Source of the DNA: Fibrella rubiginis
GTDB taxonomy: Bacteria; Bacteroidota; Bacteroidia; Cytophagales; Spirosomataceae
Length of the DNA: 64,000 nt
Direction of reading: 5' to 3'
Assembly (NCBI RefSeq): GCF_017353185.1
Contig: NZ_JAFMYV010000002.1
Location: 310,001-374,000 of the forward strand
Shown piece by piece: positions 52,391 to 60,934 of the stretch. The notes beneath the pieces were generated by a model that worked only from the letters and a program-made list of their open reading frames with translations, ran no database searches and was not told where the DNA came from. The position numbers were made by a program, and so were the translations under genes. How positions within the stretch are numbered: position 1 is the first letter of the stretch; each line of letters opens with the position of its first letter.

Positions 52391-52987
52391 TTAATCAGCC
52401 ACAAAGGCAAACTCCGGATAGCCGTACAGTTCACTGGTCACGTTGGTAACTCCGTCGGGGAAGATGGCCGTGGCAGTCGACTTGTAGCAGGCATTCTGTA
52501 ACAAAATACTGCCCGTGTTTGCCGGAAACAGCGTGCCGCTCGTCCGGTTGATGGTGGTATATTTCTTGTTTACCCCGCCCGACTGGCTGTTGATGCTAAT
52601 CAGGTACTTTTTGCTTTTTTCGATGGTCAGCGCGTCAATCCCTTCCATCGTCAGTGCATCGGGTGAGGATTGTTCAATTGTCTTCTGACGCAGCACCGTC
52701 TTCGTGGTAAAGTCCCAGATAATGATGCGGTAGCTGCCTGGCTCAGGCATTTTGCTCCCTACTTTGGTGATCTTGCCCGTCGCCGACGAACTGAAAACAA
52801 CGCCCAATTCCCAGGGGCCCGACGTGCGGGTGGTGATCGCCAGTGAGGCATCGCCTTTAACGAAGCTGCTCAGTGGCGTTTCCTCGGGTTTGGCATCGCC
52901 TCCTTTTTTGCAGCTTGTCGATGCCAATAGCAGGAGCAGAAACACACCCAAATAACCTGGGTTAACGGAAACAGATTGGGTTTTCAT
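52391..52987 (-). CDS. Lipoprotein with DUF4082-like domain
   Basis: 198 residues from the ATG at 52987. Lipobox STSC (LLLLLASTSCKKGG) then a beta-sandwich with WELGVVFSSSATGKITKVGSKMPEPGSYRIIIWDFTTKTVL, which resembles DUF4082. Probably an exposed carbohydrate-binding or structural lipoprotein. It lies 106 bp downstream of the response regulator gene on the same strand. Confidence 0.75.
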   Translation of the reverse strand: MKTQSVSVNPGYLGVFLLLLLASTSCKKGGDAKPEETPLSSFVKGDASLAITTRTSGPWELGVVFSSSATGKITKVGSKMPEPGSYRIIIWDFTTKTVLRQKTIEQSSPDALTMEGIDALTIEKSKKYLISINSQSGGVNKKYTTINRTSGTLFPANTGSILLQNACYKSTATAIFPDGVTNVTSELYGYPEFAFVAD

Positions 52988-53093
52988 GATGGGGATAGCG
53001 GCGGAAAGCCAATTAATTCGGTGTAAATCTCCGCCCATTTTCATCCCGCCGCGTCCCATGAAAGGGTGACGTGGAAACTACCTGCCCTGTTGG

Positions 53094-53717
53094 CTACCCC
53101 CGGTATTTTGCTATGGCCTCGGTCACGGAGTGAACGTGGAGTTTTTCGTAGATACGCTTGATGTGCGTTCGCACGGTCTCAACGCTGATGTTTAATTCGG
53201 CGGCCACCAGCTTATAACTCAGACCTTTAGCCAGATACTGCAACACTTGGCTTTCGCGGGTGGTGAGCTGGTCCAGATCGGCCGAATGCCCAATCCGGGC
53301 AGGGAATGTCTGGATTACTTTCCGGGCAATACTCGGCGTCATGGGGGCGCCACCGGCATAGACCGACTGGATGGCCTCCAGAATCTGGTCGGGTGTGGTT
53401 TGTTTGAGCAAATAACCCGACGCCCCTGCGCACAAGGCCCGGAACACCCGGTCATCGTCGTCAAAGACGGTGAGCATAAGTACGTCGACGTTGGGAAACT
53501 CACGGTGGAGACCTGTTACGGCCTGAATACCGTCGCGGCCCGGCAGGTCGATGTCCATAAGCACCACGTCAGGTTGCAGGCTGTAGGTCTGGTCGTTGGC
53601 GTGCAGACAGTCGCCAAAGGCCCCCACCAGCGTATAGTCGTCCTCGTCGGTGATGAGGGCGCTGAGTGCTTCGCGCAGGGGCTGGTTGTCTTCGTATATA
53701 GATACCCGTATGGCCAT
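53094..53717 (-). CDS. NarL/FixJ-type response regulator
   Basis: 207 residues from the ATG at 53717. Receiver domain with D10, phospho-acceptor D55 (LMDIDLPGRDG) and K105-type Lys; LuxR HTH at residues 140-205 (LTTRESQVLQYLAKGLSYKLVAAELNISVETVRTHIKRIYEKLHVHS). Cognate to the HisKA_3 kinase at 53820 just upstream, and perhaps also to the one at 50976. Confidence 0.94.
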   Translation of the reverse strand: MAIRVSIYEDNQPLREALSALITDEDDYTLVGAFGDCLHANDQTYSLQPDVVLMDIDLPGRDGIQAVTGLHREFPNVDVLMLTVFDDDDRVFRALCAGASGYLLKQTTPDQILEAIQSVYAGGAPMTPSIARKVIQTFPARIGHSADLDQLTTRESQVLQYLAKGLSYKLVAAELNISVETVRTHIKRIYEKLHVHSVTEAIAKYRG

Positions 53718-53819
53718 AATGGGCTGGTTTTTGTAGTTGGCTGATAAGCGAAGGTACTGGCTCCGGCGCAGCAACAGCTACCATAATCATGGGAGTGGCA
53801 GGGCCTGTTTCGGCAACGG

Positions 53820-54926
53820 TCAGCTCGCCCCGCCACCTGCTACCAGTAGCCGAATAATGGTACCTTCGCCGGGGGCCGACTGTAGGGTTAGTTCGCCGCC
53901 AATCAGCTTGGCGCGGGCCTGCATGTTGCGCAGGCCGTTGCCACCGCCGGGGTTGCGGTAGGTGGGGTTGGCCGGGTCGAATCCGCAGCCATTGTCTTGT
54001 ACCGTTAGCGCCAGGTTGTGGCCTTCGCGGCGTAGCGTGACCCGGATACCGTTGGCCCTGGCGTAGCGGGCCACATTGGTCAGGGCTTCTTTATAAATCA
54101 GAAAAAACTCGCGCCGCACCTCGGCCGACAGGCTCATGCCCTGCACATCGTCGGCTACGGAAAGGTTAAATACCACGTCGGTATCACTAAACAGCGTATT
54201 GCCCACGTCGGTCATGCGTGCGAGCACGTCGTTCATGGAGTCGTGAGAGGGGTTGATGCTCCAGACCATGTCACCCATACGGTCGATGACCTGCCGGGCG
54301 GTCTGGCCAATGCTGTCGAGTGCCTGTTGCGTTTTTTCGGGATTGCGCAGGGCATTGCGGCGGGCGGTCTGGCTCAGGATGCTGATGCTGCTGAGGTAGC
54401 TGCCCATATCGTCGTGCAGATCGCGGGCAATGCGGTCACGTACACGCTGCATCCGCAGCACCTGCCGCAGCCGCACCAGAAAGGCCAGGTAAATACCGAT
54501 GCCCAGCACCACGAGCATGGCTAAAAACAAAACGGGCAGGAACCACCACCGCTGGTAAAAGGCCAGTTCTACGTCAAACCTGAACTGGGTTGGCGGGCTG
54601 TTGCTCCGCACGTTTTTCACCTGAAACGTATAGTTGTCGCCGTTTAGGTTAGAGTAGGTCACCACCCGCCTGTCGCCCGCCTGTACCCAGTCAAAATCGA
54701 CGTTGCTGAGCCTGTAGGCATACTGGGCGTCGGCGGGTCGCAGGGTGTCCTGAAACGTGATGCCCACGTAGTTTTGCTTGTAATCAAGCAGGATGGGGCG
54801 GTTGAGGTTGAAGCAGACTGAATCGTGGAGGCTACAAAACTGCCTGATCCGAACCGACTGGCATCTACCGGGCAGTTCGGACCAGGACAGCAAACCCAAC
54901 AGACAAATCAGTACGCGACGGGTCAT
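53820..54926 (-). CDS. HisKA_3 sensor kinase with Y_Y_Y domain
   Basis: 368 residues. Signal peptide, Y_Y_Y-type beta domain at residues 35-125 (LLDYKQNYVGITFQDTLRPADAQYAYRL, VTYSNLNGDNYTFQVKN), one TM (WWFLPVLFLAMLVVLGIGIYLAFL), HisKA_3 with H171 in ARDLHDDMGSYLSSISILSQ, and an ATPase domain (NGLRNMQARAKLIGG). The Reg_prop propellers that usually precede Y_Y_Y are missing, so sensing may depend on the 7TM protein encoded just upstream, with which it overlaps by 4 bp. Confidence 0.9.
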   Translation of the reverse strand: MTRRVLICLLGLLSWSELPGRCQSVRIRQFCSLHDSVCFNLNRPILLDYKQNYVGITFQDTLRPADAQYAYRLSNVDFDWVQAGDRRVVTYSNLNGDNYTFQVKNVRSNSPPTQFRFDVELAFYQRWWFLPVLFLAMLVVLGIGIYLAFLVRLRQVLRMQRVRDRIARDLHDDMGSYLSSISILSQTARRNALRNPEKTQQALDSIGQTARQVIDRMGDMVWSINPSHDSMNDVLARMTDVGNTLFSDTDVVFNLSVADDVQGMSLSAEVRREFFLIYKEALTNVARYARANGIRVTLRREGHNLALTVQDNGCGFDPANPTYRNPGGGNGLRNMQARAKLIGGELTLQSAPGEGTIIRLLVAGGGAS

Positions 54927-55600
54927 TCGGTCATAACAGGTTGGTGAGCGGGTTGTTTGGTCAACTGTTGCTGTTTCCAGATACCCATGCAGGCCATGAG
55001 GGCATTACCCCAGATTATGAGCGGCGACACCACCATCAGCAACACGTTGAACAATTGCTCGTGGTAGCCGTAGAGCCATTGGCCGGTGAGGGCAAAGAAC
55101 AGGCTATAGAGCTTTTCGAGTAGCAGCATCATATTAATCCAGAACCAGGGCGTGGCCCGTAATGACTGATCGGGGCGATGGGCCAGTTGTTCATTAAACC
55201 ACACCAAACTTAGACAAATCACCCAACTATCAGACGCTACATAGCCCCATACCGAAAAGGATTCTACGCCCCGGAACATAACCATACTACCCAACAGCAG
55301 CATCAGCGCCACCGGGAACACCCGGATGGGCCATTGCAGGCGCTGATTGTCAACAACTGATCTGAAGGCAACTGAATACAGCCAGGCATAGGCAACTGGC
55401 CCCAGGTAATAGAGGGCATTGGCCGTTATGCCTAGATGACGGGTAATCAGTGACGAGATAACCAGCACACCACTAACCACAAACGCCCCCCAGATAGCCC
55501 GCAGTGGGCTATTCAGCCGCTGCCAACTCCACAGGCCGAGCACAATGGGGAGGACGTTGGCGGCCACGCCGATGTACCAGATCAGGAGTTGGTTGCTCAT
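54923..55600 (-). CDS. Seven-helix membrane protein
   Basis: 225 residues from the ATG at 55600. Seven hydrophobic segments (LLIWYIGVAANVLPIVLGLW, IWGAFVVSGVLVISSLI, YYLGPVAYAWLYSVAF, VFPVALMLLLGSMVMF, SDSWVICLSLVWF, NMMLLLEKLYSLFFAL, LLMVVSPLIIWGNALMACMGIW). Its stop overlaps the kinase start (ATGA), so the two are translationally coupled. A sensory partner of the kinase is plausible; no family known. Confidence 0.75.
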   Translation of the reverse strand: MSNQLLIWYIGVAANVLPIVLGLWSWQRLNSPLRAIWGAFVVSGVLVISSLITRHLGITANALYYLGPVAYAWLYSVAFRSVVDNQRLQWPIRVFPVALMLLLGSMVMFRGVESFSVWGYVASDSWVICLSLVWFNEQLAHRPDQSLRATPWFWINMMLLLEKLYSLFFALTGQWLYGYHEQLFNVLLMVVSPLIIWGNALMACMGIWKQQQLTKQPAHQPVMTE

Positions 55601-55610
55601 AGTAACGTGG

Positions 55611-56522
55611 TTAGTTGCCTTCGCCTCCCGGACAGTGGGGTCGGCAGGGCAGGGTACAATAGGCACCCGTGACGGTGTCGATATATTTGGTCCAGTAGAT
55701 TGTTGGTTTTGGGCCATCGCCCGGCTCATCGGGGGCCTTGCTCCATGCTGGCCAAGGGTCACTTTCCCGATCTACCCCGGCCATAACCAGCCCCACCTGG
55801 GTAACAGACCGGCCTGTCGCGTCGGGTGATGTAAACACCATCGGCTCGATCCGAATCATGGCATGGTTTTGCAGCAGGTCATTATACAGCCGGTAGCGGC
55901 CAATAAAATACGACTTAGGGCGATCAGTGTCGGGGTCAAATGGCCACATGTGTACCTGACTGGCTTTCAGGTCCTGGCGGTCGCCCAGGGTGGCATCCTG
56001 CCAGACGTAGGGCGCATTGGGCTGGTTGGTCTTCGGGGCGTATATCTTACTGGGAGTGAGCGTGATATGGCACGCCCGCTGCTCAGGTGATGGGTTGTCA
56101 TGGTCGAAGGCGGCTCCGTATTTCGTCGGTACGATCAGGAGCCTAAAATCGAGCGTCGGCCAGGGCTTTTTGTTGCTGATCGGGTCCCAGGCTGCATCCA
56201 CGCCATTTAATTGTGGCACAAACCCCCAGTACAATTGCAGGCCGTGGGTGCCGTCGTGTTCGTAGACTAATTGCTTCAGCATGGCTTTGGTGATGAAAAT
56301 AGGCCGGGCCGTCCGTTTCACCATTGGCCCCTGCACCGTGAATTTGGTGATCGCTTTTTTGAAGTCTTTTGTGGCCTTCATCAGACCGTTGTGGCGGGCC
56401 AGAATAAACGGGTCGGGCGTGTGACCGGGCATGTAGCCAGCCTTGTCTTCGGCCAGCATGGCTTCAAGGGAGGCAGGGTTCCCCAGCGAATCGTCGCAGG
56501 GGGCAGTGTGGAGTGGATGCAT
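55611..56522 (-). CDS. Unknown protein beside the subtilisin-like gene
   Basis: 303 residues, no signal peptide or TM. It is rich in Trp, Pro and Asp with conserved-looking blocks (FTVQGPMVKRTARPIFITKAMLKQLVYEHDG, LQLYWGFVPQLNGVDAAWD, FRLLIVPTKYGAAFDHDNP, WPFDPDTDRPKSYFIGRYRLYN) and a C-terminal Cys-rich end (YCTLPCRPHCPGGEGN). No family recognised. The gene starts the operon that runs into the 7TM protein (10 bp), the kinase and the regulator, and diverges from the protease gene with 33 bp between. Confidence 0.75.
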   Translation of the reverse strand: MHPLHTAPCDDSLGNPASLEAMLAEDKAGYMPGHTPDPFILARHNGLMKATKDFKKAITKFTVQGPMVKRTARPIFITKAMLKQLVYEHDGTHGLQLYWGFVPQLNGVDAAWDPISNKKPWPTLDFRLLIVPTKYGAAFDHDNPSPEQRACHITLTPSKIYAPKTNQPNAPYVWQDATLGDRQDLKASQVHMWPFDPDTDRPKSYFIGRYRLYNDLLQNHAMIRIEPMVFTSPDATGRSVTQVGLVMAGVDRESDPWPAWSKAPDEPGDGPKPTIYWTKYIDTVTGAYCTLPCRPHCPGGEGN

Positions 56523-56555
56523 TAGATTGATTAGTTTAGGTAAAAAAGAAAATCC

Positions 56556-58094
56556 ATGCCCTACCTGATTTTAAAAATCGACCCTTCTGTACAGCTATCA
56601 GCTAACTGGCTGAAGTCGCTGGAAGCCACAGACAGCACGTTTACTGACGTCTATACCGAATTAGTCACCGATACCAGCCCCCAGGAGAATGGGCGTTTGA
56701 GGCCTGACACCGATACCTACACAAAGTCCAGTGCCCAATTTACCCCGATGGACGAGCAACGTGTCGTTGATTTTGCGAAGAAGAATAACCTTAGTATCTC
56801 CTTTTTATTTAAAGGTAGTTCGCCAAGGGCAATTGCTGATTTTCAGCGGTACTACAGGCTGAACCGGCCCGATGGCGTCAACTACCTGAACTACTTCAGG
56901 CTGTCTAATCCGAAGGGGGAAATTCCGCCCGAAACCGAACGGCGGAAGCTAGTAGACGTTCAGGGGGTTACCTACCTGGAAGCCCAGCCCGACGACGAAA
57001 GAGTGCCCCTGACGCATCACCCCAACGCCAACAAACCAGTGTCTGGGCAACCTCGCACCATCTCGCTCTTAGCCCGACTAATCCGGTTCATTGTTGCTAT
57101 AGTCCGGGTTATTATTCGGGTTATTTTCACCCTGTTTAGAAGTGGCCCCGCCCCCATAGCCCCTCCGCCCATCAGCTCATGCCAGAATTACATGCAGGAA
57201 CTGGGTATCGACCAGGCCTGGCTCCGACCGCAGCCCGGCACAGGGCAAGACGTTCGACTGGCCATTATTGACCATCAATGGATGCGGAATATCACACCAC
57301 TCTACACGATTCCACCTGCCAACTACCCCAATCCAAACCCCGACGGAGCAACTGACCACGGCACCAACACGCTTGGGGTGCTGCTGCCCCGTTTTTCAGT
57401 TCCGTCTCGGCCTTACGTTGGGCTGGTCCCCAAAACAGACGTATACCTGAGCACAGTAGATGGCCCAAATGGCATTCAGGACAATCATTCAGCACTGTTA
57501 AATGCCAAGTTGAATGCATCGGGACCAATCGTAACGGACAAAACCGGCGTTATACTGGTTCAGATAGGCACCAGTGCGGGCCAGCTACCGCTGGAAAACC
57601 AGAATTCCACGATTTTTGATATCATCAAGTGTGCTACCAGTGCACCAGTAAGTATCGCGGTGGTGGAAGCAGCAGGAAATGGCACCTCTACTATCAATAC
57701 TACCACCGATTCGGGGGCCATTATGATAGGGTCTACCAATTACCCCACTCCTCCGGCTGTAAACCACCGGTATACCCGTAGAGCCAACTCCAATTCAGGA
57801 CCACGTATTGATGTCTTCGTATGGGGCGACCAGATCCGGACGGTGGTCAACGTTGGACCAACACCTGCCACTTTCACCGACACCTCTGCCGCCTCTACCA
57901 TTGTGGCGGGTATTGTGTGCAGCCTTCAGAGCATTGCCCGCGCGCAATACGGTAAGGTAATTCCGCCTGGCGAACTACGTAACTGGCTGCGTGCCGTGAA
58001 TCAACCAATGGGTACGGGTGCGGCAACCACTTATAAGATGCCCCTCATGGCTGATCTTCTGGTTAAACTGGATGCCTACTGCACGACTCATTAG
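56556..58094 (+). CDS. Subtilisin-like (S8) protease with internal amphipathic helix
   Basis: 512 residues. The N-terminal 170 residues are an unclassified charged domain without a signal peptide. Residues about 170-195 (LARLIRFIVAIVRVIIRVIF) form a hydrophobic helix with an Arg every third or fourth position. The C-terminal part is an S8 fold: D239 in LAIIDHQWM, H268 in DHGTNTLGVL, oxyanion N375 in VEAAGNG and S444 in DTSAASTIVAG, where GTS is replaced by DTS. The catalytic triad is therefore complete. Cytoplasmic or self-inserting; function unknown. It is divergent from the operon containing the kinase. Confidence 0.85.
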   Translation: MPYLILKIDPSVQLSANWLKSLEATDSTFTDVYTELVTDTSPQENGRLRPDTDTYTKSSAQFTPMDEQRVVDFAKKNNLSISFLFKGSSPRAIADFQRYYRLNRPDGVNYLNYFRLSNPKGEIPPETERRKLVDVQGVTYLEAQPDDERVPLTHHPNANKPVSGQPRTISLLARLIRFIVAIVRVIIRVIFTLFRSGPAPIAPPPISSCQNYMQELGIDQAWLRPQPGTGQDVRLAIIDHQWMRNITPLYTIPPANYPNPNPDGATDHGTNTLGVLLPRFSVPSRPYVGLVPKTDVYLSTVDGPNGIQDNHSALLNAKLNASGPIVTDKTGVILVQIGTSAGQLPLENQNSTIFDIIKCATSAPVSIAVVEAAGNGTSTINTTTDSGAIMIGSTNYPTPPAVNHRYTRRANSNSGPRIDVFVWGDQIRTVVNVGPTPATFTDTSAASTIVAGIVCSLQSIARAQYGKVIPPGELRNWLRAVNQPMGTGAATTYKMPLMADLLVKLDAYCTTH

Positions 58095-58226
58095 GCTGGT
58101 TAACTGCTTCGTTGGTTGTCTCATCGTGGCAAACAGTCCGGTGGCTTAGTAATATTGCCGGGTTGCCTGCTACAAAGATGAAGTAGCCAGATAGGCTTGT
58201 CTATCCCATAAAAGGTGATACGCAAA

Positions 58227-58262
58227 AGTCCCCGCCACCTCAGCAGAGGGCGGGGACTCACT
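58227..58262. terminator. Terminator between convergent genes
   Basis: Stem agtccccgcc (58227-58236) with ggcggggact (58249-58258), T-rich on both sides. It serves the protease gene and the lipoprotein gene 58329-58880. The rest of 58095-58328 has no gene. Confidence 0.75.
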
Positions 58263-58328
58263 TTTCAGGTAGAGTGTGGATAGGAGAGAGCTATAGGGGT
58301 GCGGATGTAGGCGGAATAGCCAGCAAAG

Positions 58329-58880
58329 TCAGTCTGGTAGGTGGTAATAGGCTTTTACGGCGGCGTAGTCATTGCGGTCGATACCGTCGTTGCCGACCCG
58401 GCCTGAGGCTACGCTGCCGGGAATGATTACGTAGCGCATTTTTTGGGTGCTCAGGGCATAGCTGGCTTTTAGTTCTACCCGGCCTACATAGAAACGCTGG
58501 TGAACCGTGTAGGCAGTGGTGCCAACTACTTCAGCATAGGGCAGGGTAATTACCCGGCTGCTTTCGCTCCAGTACACGCGGATGTCGGCTTTGTCGAGCA
58601 CGTCCTGCGTAATTTTAGGGGCCGTGATATTACCGGTATACGTGGTGCCGCTGCCTGTAAAAGCCACGTCGATCCAGGCTGAATAGATCACGTTGGCGGT
58701 GCCGGGGTCGCCTTTAGGGCCTGCCGCGCCGGGATCGCCTTTGGGTCCGGCTGGCCCGGTGGCACCGGTGGCACCCTGCGGGCCTACTTCGCCGTCTTTG
58801 GCTTTCTGACAGGCACTGACCGATATGGCCAGTGCAGTAATGAGTACGAGTAGCGTGCGGAATGAAGGGCGTGTTGTCAT
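58329..58880 (-). CDS. Collagen-like-repeat lipoprotein
   Basis: 183 residues from the ATG at 58880. Lipobox ISVSAC (ALAISVSACQKAKDGEVG), then nine or so GxY collagen triplets (GPQGATGATGPAGPKGDPG) and a C-terminal globular domain with YSAWIDVAFTGSGTTYTGNIT. Triplet repeats give a stiff trimeric stalk on the cell surface. A -7-like CAATTTTG (58933-58940) precedes it, but without the CCGnTTCA repeats. Confidence 0.87.
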   Translation of the reverse strand: MTTRPSFRTLLVLITALAISVSACQKAKDGEVGPQGATGATGPAGPKGDPGAAGPKGDPGTANVIYSAWIDVAFTGSGTTYTGNITAPKITQDVLDKADIRVYWSESSRVITLPYAEVVGTTAYTVHQRFYVGRVELKASYALSTQKMRYVIIPGSVASGRVGNDGIDRNDYAAVKAYYHLPD

Positions 58881-59033
58881 GGCGTTGGGCAACACCGTTT
58901 GTTTTGGTATGTGGCTGATCGGTTGCCCGTGACAAAATTGAGCAGAGAGCCCCCGGCTATGTATCCCATATTTGCGGTACTACGCACTTATACGTGCTTG
59001 CCCGATGCTGCTAGAACTACCTGCTGGAGCAAC

Positions 59034-59068
59034 AAAAAAGCCTTCTACGAGCTGTAGAAGGCTTTTTT
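59034..59068. terminator. Strong terminator
   Basis: 15-bp stem aaaaaagccttctac / gtagaaggctttttt with a 5-nt loop, T-run on both strands. It lies behind the GH16 gene (stop at 59156). Confidence 0.8.
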
Positions 59069-59155
59069 GCGCCTGCTCAAAACAGAGTCATCAGCCATTT
59101 GCCAATGAGCCAACGGTAATAAATCAGGTATTACCAAACGGCTGAGTACGTGTTT

Positions 59156-59938
59156 CTACTGGTACACCCGTACGTAATCGACCTCCATACGGCGGGGCCA
59201 GATTGTTTCGTCCACGCCTTTTTGCCCGCCCCAGTCGCCGCCTACGGCCAGGTTCAGCAGCAGGAAAAACGGTTTGTTAAACGGCCACTGTGCTTCGGTG
59301 CTGCCCAGTTCGGCGCGGTTCACAGAGTTGTATTTGAGGTCGTCGACATAGAAGTCGATCTGGTCGGGCGTCCAGTCGACGGCGTAAACGTGAAACGCCG
59401 TTGAGGCCGTGGCTACCGTGGTGTGCTTGCCTTTCTGGGTGCCTTTGCGGTGGTTGTAGGCTTCGCAGTGGATGGTGCCATGTACTTCACCCTGATCGAA
59501 ACCAACGTGCTCCATGATGTCGATTTCACCACCCAAAGGCCAGCCAACGGTCGAGACGTTTTTGCCCAGCATCCAGAAGGCGGGCCAGGTGCCGCGTCCG
59601 TCGGGCAGTTTAATACGGGCCTCGAACCGGCCGTAGGTCCAGCTGGCGGTATTTTTGGTCAGCAGCCGGGCCGAGGTGTACTGACTGCCCTGGTAGGCTT
59701 CTTTGCGGGCCTCGATGATGAGGTTACCGTTTTCGACGCGGGCATTTTCGGGGCGGTTTTTCGTATAGAATTCCAGTTCGTGGTTGCCCCAGCCGTTGCC
59801 GCCCACGTCGTAACCCCACTTGGTGGAATCAGGCAGGCCGTTTTTGGTAAATTCATCGGCCCAGACAAGCTTGCGTTGGGGCGTGGTCTGGGCGTAGGTT
59901 GCCGTGCAGAGCAGGAGGAAGGGAAGGAGGTGTTTCAT
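59156..59938 (-). CDS. Glycoside hydrolase family 16 beta-glucanase
   Basis: 260 residues. Signal peptide (LLPFLLLCTATYAQ), then a GH16 jelly roll: KLVWADEFTKNGLPDSTKWGYDVGG, LLTKNTASWTYGRFEARIKLPDGRGTWPAFWML, and the catalytic GGEIDIMEHVG (ExDxxE). Laminarinase/lichenase type, secreted; cleaves beta-1,3 or mixed-linked glucans. Same strand as the SMP-30 gene 26 bp upstream, so probably one operon. Confidence 0.93.
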   Translation of the reverse strand: MKHLLPFLLLCTATYAQTTPQRKLVWADEFTKNGLPDSTKWGYDVGGNGWGNHELEFYTKNRPENARVENGNLIIEARKEAYQGSQYTSARLLTKNTASWTYGRFEARIKLPDGRGTWPAFWMLGKNVSTVGWPLGGEIDIMEHVGFDQGEVHGTIHCEAYNHRKGTQKGKHTTVATASTAFHVYAVDWTPDQIDFYVDDLKYNSVNRAELGSTEAQWPFNKPFFLLLNLAVGGDWGGQKGVDETIWPRRMEVDYVRVYQ

Positions 59939-59963
59939 GAGTGAAAGCTATGGGTTGACGGGG

Positions 59964-60881
59964 CTATTCTACCCCTTTTACCTGCATTGACAGCGTGTAG
60001 ACAGACTCAGAGGCCGTGATGAACAGGGTGCTGCGGTCTTTTCCGCCAAAGCAGACATTGCCCACCCACCGCGCCGGCACGGGGATATTGCCAAGCCTGG
60101 TTCCTGCCGGGTCATAGACGGTCACGCCCCGCCCCGTCAGGTATACGTTGCCCTGGTTGTCGAGCGTCATGCCGTCTGACCCCTGCGTCACAAAAAGCTG
60201 CCGGTTGGTCAGGGTGCCGTCTGGTTTGATCTGGTATTTGTAGGTCTTGTTATCCCGAATATCGGCCACGTACAGGTGCTTGCCGTCGGGCGTACCCACA
60301 ATGCCGTTGGGCTGCTTCAGGTCGCCATCAACCACTACGGGTTCCTGTTTGCCTTTGGCGAGGTAGTACACTTTCTGTCCGTCGATGTCGGGTTTTTTTC
60401 GCTCCCAGTAGTCGCGCTGGTAGTAGGGGTCGGTGAAGTAGATGCCGCCCTTCTGGTCGATCCACAGGTCGTTGGGACCGTTTAATTTCTGCCCCTGCAC
60501 CCCCGACAGTACCACCGTGGGTTTCGCCGACGGGCTGATGGCCCAGATCTCATTTTTTTCATCCGCGCAGGCGTACAAGGTCCCTTTTTTGTCGAAATAC
60601 AATCCGTTGGACCGCCCGGTTTTGTCCATAAACACCGACAGCTTGCCGTCGGTATCGTACCGCCAGATTTTGTCGTTGGGCTGGTCGGTGAAATAGATAA
60701 CCCCGTTCTTGTCAACGGCGGGGCCTTCCGTAAATTTAAATTGGTCCGAAACCTGCACGAGCGTTGCGCCCGGCTTTACTGTCTTTATCGAATCCATGGA
60801 TTGGCTATAGGCTCTATGGGTAAAAGGCAGCTGGGTAAGCAGCAGGCATGTGGTCAGGATGTACCGGTGTTGGTAGCGCAT
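59964..60881 (-). CDS. SMP-30/gluconolactonase-family protein, exported
   Basis: 305 residues. Signal peptide (LTTCLLLTQLPFTHRAYS), then a six-bladed propeller: FKFTEGPAVDKNGVIYFTDQPNDKIW (metal-binding Glu), NGLYFDKKGTLYACAD, LNGPNDLWIDQKGGIYFTDPYYQRDYW, QPNGIVGTPDGKHLYVADI. Lactonase of aldonic acid lactones, likely periplasmic, and fits next to a glucanase in glucan use. Confidence 0.92.
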   Translation of the reverse strand: MRYQHRYILTTCLLLTQLPFTHRAYSQSMDSIKTVKPGATLVQVSDQFKFTEGPAVDKNGVIYFTDQPNDKIWRYDTDGKLSVFMDKTGRSNGLYFDKKGTLYACADEKNEIWAISPSAKPTVVLSGVQGQKLNGPNDLWIDQKGGIYFTDPYYQRDYWERKKPDIDGQKVYYLAKGKQEPVVVDGDLKQPNGIVGTPDGKHLYVADIRDNKTYKYQIKPDGTLTNRQLFVTQGSDGMTLDNQGNVYLTGRGVTVYDPAGTRLGNIPVPARWVGNVCFGGKDRSTLFITASESVYTLSMQVKGVE

Positions 60882-60934
60882 GCTGGATTGGGTTTAGTGT
60901 ATGTTGCATCCTAAAACAAGACCACTGCCATACT

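Noticed and set aside
58933-58976. A fourteenth boxed promoter before the collagen-like lipoprotein
   Set aside because: A CAATTTTG element exists but nothing resembling CCGnTTCA is at the 35- or 56-bp position.
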